A stretch of DNA of 9,714 nucleotides from an uncultured Nitrospina sp. (GTDB taxonomy: Bacteria; Nitrospinota; Nitrospinia; Nitrospinales; VA-1): contig CATMOP010000051.1 in assembly GCA_950072225.1 (NCBI GenBank), positions 1-9,714 of the forward strand, given 5' to 3'. The notes beneath the pieces are model-generated. The model made no database searches, had not been told where the DNA came from, and saw only the letters and a list, made by a program, of their open reading frames with translations. Both the position numbers and the translations under genes were made by a program. Shown in pieces: positions 6,420 through 9,714 of the stretch (the stretch's first letter is position 1; every line of letters starts with the position of its first letter).

Positions 6420-7433
6420 TTAAAAATTAGTAATTCTACACAAATCTTCCAGTTTATCCCGTGCCTTCCCTGATTTAATGGAATTAACAGCCAACTGGAC
6501 TGCCAAATCCAGAGACTCCGCTTTCCCTGCCACATAAATGGCCGCCGCAGAGTTTAAGACCACGATATCTCTCCTCGGTCCTTTTTCTCCATTCAGTATT
6601 TCCTGGATTATTGCAGCATTTTCTTCAGGGCTTCCTCCTTTGAGATCATCTGAACCGCAATATTCAAAACCAAGTTCACCAGGATCAAGGCTATAGCTCG
6701 TTACTTCCCCATTTTTTAATTCTGCAATCTGGCTAACGCCAGTCAGGGTGATTTCATCCAAACCATCAGAGCCATGAACTACCAGAGCACGACTGCACCC
6801 TAAGTCTCGGAGAACGGTAGCCAGAGGCTGAACCCATTTAACATCAAAAACACCCAGCACCTGAGCCTGGGCGTTGGCCGGATTGGTCAAGGGCCCCAAC
6901 AGGTTGAAAATGGTGCGAAAACCCAGCTCTTTTCGCACCCCAGCAGCATGTTTCATAGCTTTATGCATTAAAGGAGCAAACAAAAACCCTAACCCCGCCT
7001 CATCAACACAACGTTTCACGATGGAGAGGTTAGCATCCAGATTGACCCCCAGGCATTTCAACACATCCGCGCTCCCAGACCGGCTGGATACGGCCCGGTT
7101 GCCATGCTTGGCTACTTTTACTCCAGCCCCTGCCGTAACCAGGGCACTGGCGGTAGATATATTGAAGGTATCAGCCCCGTCCCCGCCCGTCCCACAAGTG
7201 TCCACCAGAGGAGTCGATTTTATATCGATTTTTTCCGCTTTTGCCCGCATCACACGGGCCGCACCGACAATTTCAGCAACGGTTTCACCCTTCATATGTA
7301 ACGCCGTCAAAAACGCGGCCAAATGGGAATCCGTCACTTCTCCTTCCATGATCTCGGTCATGGAGGAAACCATTTCATCCTCGGTCAGATCATTTCCGTC
7401 AACAAGGGTATGAAGGGTCGTCTGAAACGTCAT
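6420..7433 (-). CDS. trpD: Anthranilate phosphoribosyltransferase
   Basis: A 337-residue enzyme joining anthranilate and PRPP to give phosphoribosylanthranilate. It has the small alpha-helical N-terminal domain (residues 1 to about 70, including LTEDEMVSSMTEIMEGEV) followed by the nucleoside-phosphorylase-like domain. Motifs: the PRPP loop DTCGTGGDGADTFNIST (78-94); AKHGNRAVSSRSGSADVL (108-125); anthranilate-binding VRKELGFRTIFNLLGPLTNP (166-185); and the Mg2+-binding D226-E227 in GSDGLDEI. It is unfused to TrpG, unlike enteric TrpGD. The ATG overlaps the trpG stop as ATGA, and AGGA lies 8 bases upstream. trpC follows after one base. Confidence 0.98.
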   Translation of the reverse strand: MTFQTTLHTLVDGNDLTEDEMVSSMTEIMEGEVTDSHLAAFLTALHMKGETVAEIVGAARVMRAKAEKIDIKSTPLVDTCGTGGDGADTFNISTASALVTAGAGVKVAKHGNRAVSSRSGSADVLKCLGVNLDANLSIVKRCVDEAGLGFLFAPLMHKAMKHAAGVRKELGFRTIFNLLGPLTNPANAQAQVLGVFDVKWVQPLATVLRDLGCSRALVVHGSDGLDEITLTGVSQIAELKNGEVTSYSLDPGELGFEYCGSDDLKGGSPEENAAIIQEILNGEKGPRRDIVVLNSAAAIYVAGKAESLDLAVQLAVNSIKSGKARDKLEDLCRITNF

Positions 7434-8002
7434 GCGTGGTTTCCTTTAATAAAATTCCCCAATAACTCCTTTCCGCAGGCAGTCAAAATAGATTCAGGAT
7501 GAAACTGCACACCTTCTACAGCAAGTTCCTTATGGCGGATTCCCATAATTTCGTTGTCATCACTCTCCGCGGAAATTTCAAAACAGTCCGGCAGATTTTT
7601 CCGGTTCAAAACCAGGGAGTGGTAGCGAGTTGCTTCAAACGGATTGGGAAGGTTTTTAAACAGCATTTTCCCATCGTGCCGGATCATGGAAGTCTTGCCA
7701 TGCATCAGACGGCCGGCCTTAATAATTTCACCCCCAAACGCCACACCCACCGACTGGTGCCCCAGGCAAACTCCCAAAATGGGAATTTTTCCTGCAAAAT
7801 GTTTAACTACCTCCACCGATATTCCGGCCTTAGCAGGAGTGCAGGGGCCGGGAGAAACAACGATCTTTTCCGGATTCAGCTTCTCAATTTCCTTGATACT
7901 TATTTTATCATTTCGATCCACGCGTATTTCAGCACCTAACTCACCCATGTATTGCACCAGGTTATAGGTGAACGAATCGTAATTGTCGATCATCAGAATC
8001 AT
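7430..8002 (-). CDS. trpG: Anthranilate synthase component II (glutamine amidotransferase)
   Basis: A 190-residue class I glutamine amidotransferase that releases ammonia from glutamine for TrpE. The catalytic triad is visible: C79 in LGVCLGHQ, H168 and E170 in VQFHPES. Other family features are the start MIDNYDSFTYNLVQYMGELG, the oxyanion-region SPGPCTPAKAG at 50-60, HGKTS at 101-105, and RYHSL at 126-130. The sequence alone cannot fully exclude PabA, or a dual role in folate synthesis, because the two families are nearly identical; its place directly between trpE and trpD argues for TrpG. The ATG overlaps the trpE stop (ATGA), and AGGGG lies 8 bases upstream. It overlaps trpD by 4 bases downstream. 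Confidence 0.96.
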   Translation of the reverse strand: MILMIDNYDSFTYNLVQYMGELGAEIRVDRNDKISIKEIEKLNPEKIVVSPGPCTPAKAGISVEVVKHFAGKIPILGVCLGHQSVGVAFGGEIIKAGRLMHGKTSMIRHDGKMLFKNLPNPFEATRYHSLVLNRKNLPDCFEISAESDDNEIMGIRHKELAVEGVQFHPESILTACGKELLGNFIKGNHA

Positions 8003-9492
8003 ACGACCAACCCCTTTTCGGCCAGTTCTATTGCTTTCAGCAAAGCCCGCCCCTTATTCATAGTCTCTTCAAATTCATTTTCTGGAACCGAGTCGGCAAC
8101 AATCCCACCCCCCACTCCAAGATAAGCTGTATTCCCTTTAATCAGCAAAGTCCTGATGGCTATAGCAGTATCCATATTGCCGTTAAAACTGATGTAGCCA
8201 ACAGCCCCGCCATAAAGTCCGCGCCGGGTCGGCTCCAACTCATCAATTATTTCCATTGCCCTTATTTTTGGAGCCCCGGAAAGGGTTCCGGCGGGGAACG
8301 CCGCTTCCAGAACATCAAAACAATCCAAGCCTTTTTTCAGGACTCCCCGCACATTGGAAACAATATGCATGACGTGAGAATATCGCTCAATGCTAAACCG
8401 CTCATTCACTTCCACTGTATTGATTTCCGCCACCCGTCCGATATCGTTTCTGCCCAGATCGACCAGCATGATGTGCTCAGCCAGTTCTTTTTCATCGCTT
8501 AACAAGTCCTGCTCCAGTTCCCGATCTTCATTCTCATTTTTCCCTCGTTTACGGGTTCCGGCTATGGGACGTACTTCAACCTTTTCATCCTCTAATCGAA
8601 CCAGGACTTCAGGAGAAGACCCTACCACCTGGAGTTCACCAAATTTCAGGTAATACATATAAGGAGAAGGATTGATGGTTCTCAAGGCCCTGTAAATATC
8701 GAACGGGTCGCGGTTAATGGAAAACTTCAAGCGCTGGGAAAACACCACCTGAATGGCATCTCCCTCTACAATATACTGTTTGATTCGCTCCACCGCCTGT
8801 TTGTAATCTTTCTTGTCGATATTGGATTCAAAACTCAATGGCAATGCAGAACTCCCTTTTCCTTCCGGCGGCTCTGGGTTGGGAAGGGGTGATCTCAACT
8901 TTTCTTCCAGGGCGGAAATTTTTTGTATTGTTTGTTCATACACAGCGGACAGGTCATCGCCATCTATAAACGCATTGGAGATAATTTTAATGGTTTGTGA
9001 AACATTATCAAATACCAGCATGGTATCGGTAATGACAAACTGCGAATCTGGGACATTGAGATCATCTATCGTATTTTCGGGAAGCTCCTCAAAAAAACGG
9101 ACCATGTCATAACTGATAAATCCTACCGCCCCGCCTGAAAACCTGGGCAACCCAGCAGATGGCACCGGCCGGTACCGGGCCAGGATTTCCTTTACCGCCG
9201 AGAGCGGACTGCCCGATTTAATTTCCCTCTGTTCACGCTTACCATTTTCGATAATTGTCAAAGTCCGGCCCTTGGTGCTGACCACAATCGATGGATCGCA
9301 ACCCAGGAAACAATAACGCGCCCATTTCTCTCCACCTTCAACACTCTCCAGCAGAAAAGAATATTCTCCTCCGCTGATTTTCATATAAGCCGAAACCGGA
9401 GTATCGAGATCGGCCAGAATTTCCTTATAAACAGGGATCAGGTTTCCCGATTGGGCTTTCTGTTTAAACTCTTCTAACGAGGGTTGGAACAT
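7999..9492 (-). CDS. trpE: Anthranilate synthase component I
   Basis: A 497-residue chorismate-using subunit that, with ammonia from TrpG, makes anthranilate and pyruvate. The N-terminal domain (to about 190) carries LLES at 47-50, the motif of tryptophan feedback binding, within SFLLESVEGGEKWARYCFLG. The C-terminal chorismate-binding domain (about 222-490) has QVVFSQRL (248-255), PIAGTRKRG (309-317), the Mg2+ region DLGRNDIGRV (345-354), PAGTLSGAPKIRAMEII (400-416), GGAVGY (428-433) and GVGGGIVADS (459-468). The LLES motif and the operon context favour TrpE over PabB. The linker near residues 201-215 is rich in Pro and looks like a translated palindromic repeat. The ATG at 9492 gives the usual N-terminus (FQPSLEEFKQ...GNLIPVYKEI), but no Shine-Dalgarno precedes it. 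First gene of the operon; the stop overlaps trpG by 4 bases. Confidence 0.98.
   Translation of the reverse strand: MFQPSLEEFKQKAQSGNLIPVYKEILADLDTPVSAYMKISGGEYSFLLESVEGGEKWARYCFLGCDPSIVVSTKGRTLTIIENGKREQREIKSGSPLSAVKEILARYRPVPSAGLPRFSGGAVGFISYDMVRFFEELPENTIDDLNVPDSQFVITDTMLVFDNVSQTIKIISNAFIDGDDLSAVYEQTIQKISALEEKLRSPLPNPEPPEGKGSSALPLSFESNIDKKDYKQAVERIKQYIVEGDAIQVVFSQRLKFSINRDPFDIYRALRTINPSPYMYYLKFGELQVVGSSPEVLVRLEDEKVEVRPIAGTRKRGKNENEDRELEQDLLSDEKELAEHIMLVDLGRNDIGRVAEINTVEVNERFSIERYSHVMHIVSNVRGVLKKGLDCFDVLEAAFPAGTLSGAPKIRAMEIIDELEPTRRGLYGGAVGYISFNGNMDTAIAIRTLLIKGNTAYLGVGGGIVADSVPENEFEETMNKGRALLKAIELAEKGLVV
8848..8892 (-). repeat. Palindromic, repeat-like segment inside the trpE linker
   Basis: The DNA coding TrpE residues 201-215 (SPLPNPEPPEGKGSS) contains CCTTCC (8861-8866) and GGAAGG (8882-8887), a 6-bp stem with a 15-base loop that G-T pairs extend. 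Pro-rich SPLPNP..PPEG-type peptides are, from memory, typical translations of dispersed palindromic repeats that invade genes. It sits between the two TrpE domains, where extra residues can be tolerated. Only one copy is in the window, so its repeat origin is inferred. Confidence 0.35.
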
Positions 9493-9684
9493 AACAATTT
9501 TATGGGGATCTCTATTTATTCGGTAATTTTCTCTAAGGCAACCAGCGGGCCCTTAAGGATTTACTCTTTACAAAAAAAGTGGGTATAAGAGAGGGTTCCC
9601 TTTAATATCAAGGATTTAGAAACAAGACCTTAACATCACGCCAAAGCCGGTGTCAAGCCCTTTAGGCAGGGGGTTTTAAGGGTG
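9493..9684 (-). promoter_or_regulatory. trp operon upstream/leader region with a candidate promoter
   Basis: This stretch precedes trpE. On the minus strand TTGATA (9611-9606) and TATACC (9587-9582) are 18 bases apart, a moderate sigma70-like match giving a leader of roughly 80 bases. A second -35-like TTGACA (9656-9651) has no good -10 at normal distance. TAAGG and CCTTA (9534-9538 with 9551-9555) form a weak stem within the leader with no U tract after it. The only early mini-ORF (9636-9616, MLRSCF) has no Trp codon and lies upstream of the candidate -10. I see no Trp-leader peptide, T-box core or run of spaced GAG/TAG triplets, so the mode of regulation is not apparent. No gene is visible here. 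Confidence 0.4.
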
Positions 9685-9714
9685 AGATCGGAAGAGCACA
9701 CGTCTGAACTCCAG
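9685..9714 (+). other. Illumina TruSeq adapter read-through (artefact)
   Basis: The final 30 bases begin AGATCGGAAGAGC and continue with CACACGTCTGAACTCCAG, identical along their whole length to the start of the Illumina TruSeq 3' adapter as I know it. They are not genomic and should be trimmed. Their presence shows that this is the end of an assembled contig rather than an internal cut. Confidence 0.98.

Noticed and set aside
6419..6535. A 39-residue N-terminal extension of TrpC starting at ATG 6535.
   Set aside because: It lies wholly inside the end of trpD in another frame, is rich in Trp and basic residues unlike IGPS, and the ATG at 6418 gives the normal N-terminus right after the trpD stop.
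7999..9492. Aminodeoxychorismate synthase (PabB) as an alternative identity for the first gene.
   Set aside because: The LLES feedback motif, the PIAGTR region and the location as first gene of a full trp operon favour TrpE.
9510..9600. Several GAG/TAG triplets in the trp leader, suggestive of a TRAP binding site.
   Set aside because: Only a few are present and they are not evenly spaced; TRAP sites need many triplets at regular short spacing.
9616..9636. A short ORF (MLRSCF) upstream of trpE as a possible attenuator leader peptide.
   Set aside because: It has no Trp codon, no ribosome binding site that I can see, and lies upstream of the best candidate -10 box.
1..9714. tRNA, rRNA, CRISPR array, insertion sequence or integrase.
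   Set aside because: I looked on both strands and saw no cloverleaf, rRNA segment, regularly spaced repeats, transposase motif or terminal inverted repeats of an IS.

Overview
The window is a bacterial chromosomal segment, apparently a short-read contig. Its core is a complete seven-gene tryptophan biosynthesis operon on the minus strand, in the order trpE-trpG-trpD-trpC-trpF-trpB-trpA (from 9492 down to 3006). Two further minus-strand genes follow trpA almost without a gap: a family 2 glycosyltransferase (2991-2308) and an exported leucine-rich-repeat protein (2303-1515). After a 222-base intergenic region comes proA (1292 to the left edge), which runs off the window only a few codons short of its expected end. 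No plus-strand gene is supported.

The trp genes are tightly packed. E/G, G/D, F/B and B/A overlap by the 4-base ATGA or GTGA arrangement, D/C are 1 base apart, and C/F overlap by 32 bases. Together they encode every step from chorismate to tryptophan: anthranilate synthase (TrpE plus the amidotransferase TrpG), TrpD, TrpC, TrpF and tryptophan synthase (TrpB plus TrpA). All enzymes are separate, unfused polypeptides, and the catalytic residues I could check are present. TrpE keeps the LLES motif associated with feedback inhibition by tryptophan. I see no Trp-rich leader peptide, T-box or TRAP-type repeat upstream, so attenuation is not evident.

Base composition is intermediate, by eye. The unfused trpEGDCFBA order, the small glycosyltransferase and a signal-peptide LRR protein of the ribonuclease-inhibitor type would fit a Nitrospinota or deltaproteobacteria-like environmental bacterium. 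That placement is an inference from gene content and style, not from any marker gene.

The most certain anomaly is technical: the last 30 bases (9685-9714) are the Illumina TruSeq adapter, not genomic DNA. Biological points worth a second look are the glycosyltransferase and LRR genes attached to the trp operon, the exact 27-residue periodicity of the LRR protein, a repeat-like Pro-rich insert in the TrpE linker, a palindromic element that supplies the LRR stop codon, and a near-consensus proA promoter built over a C-rich repeat. I found no convincing new defence, mobile or RNA system.
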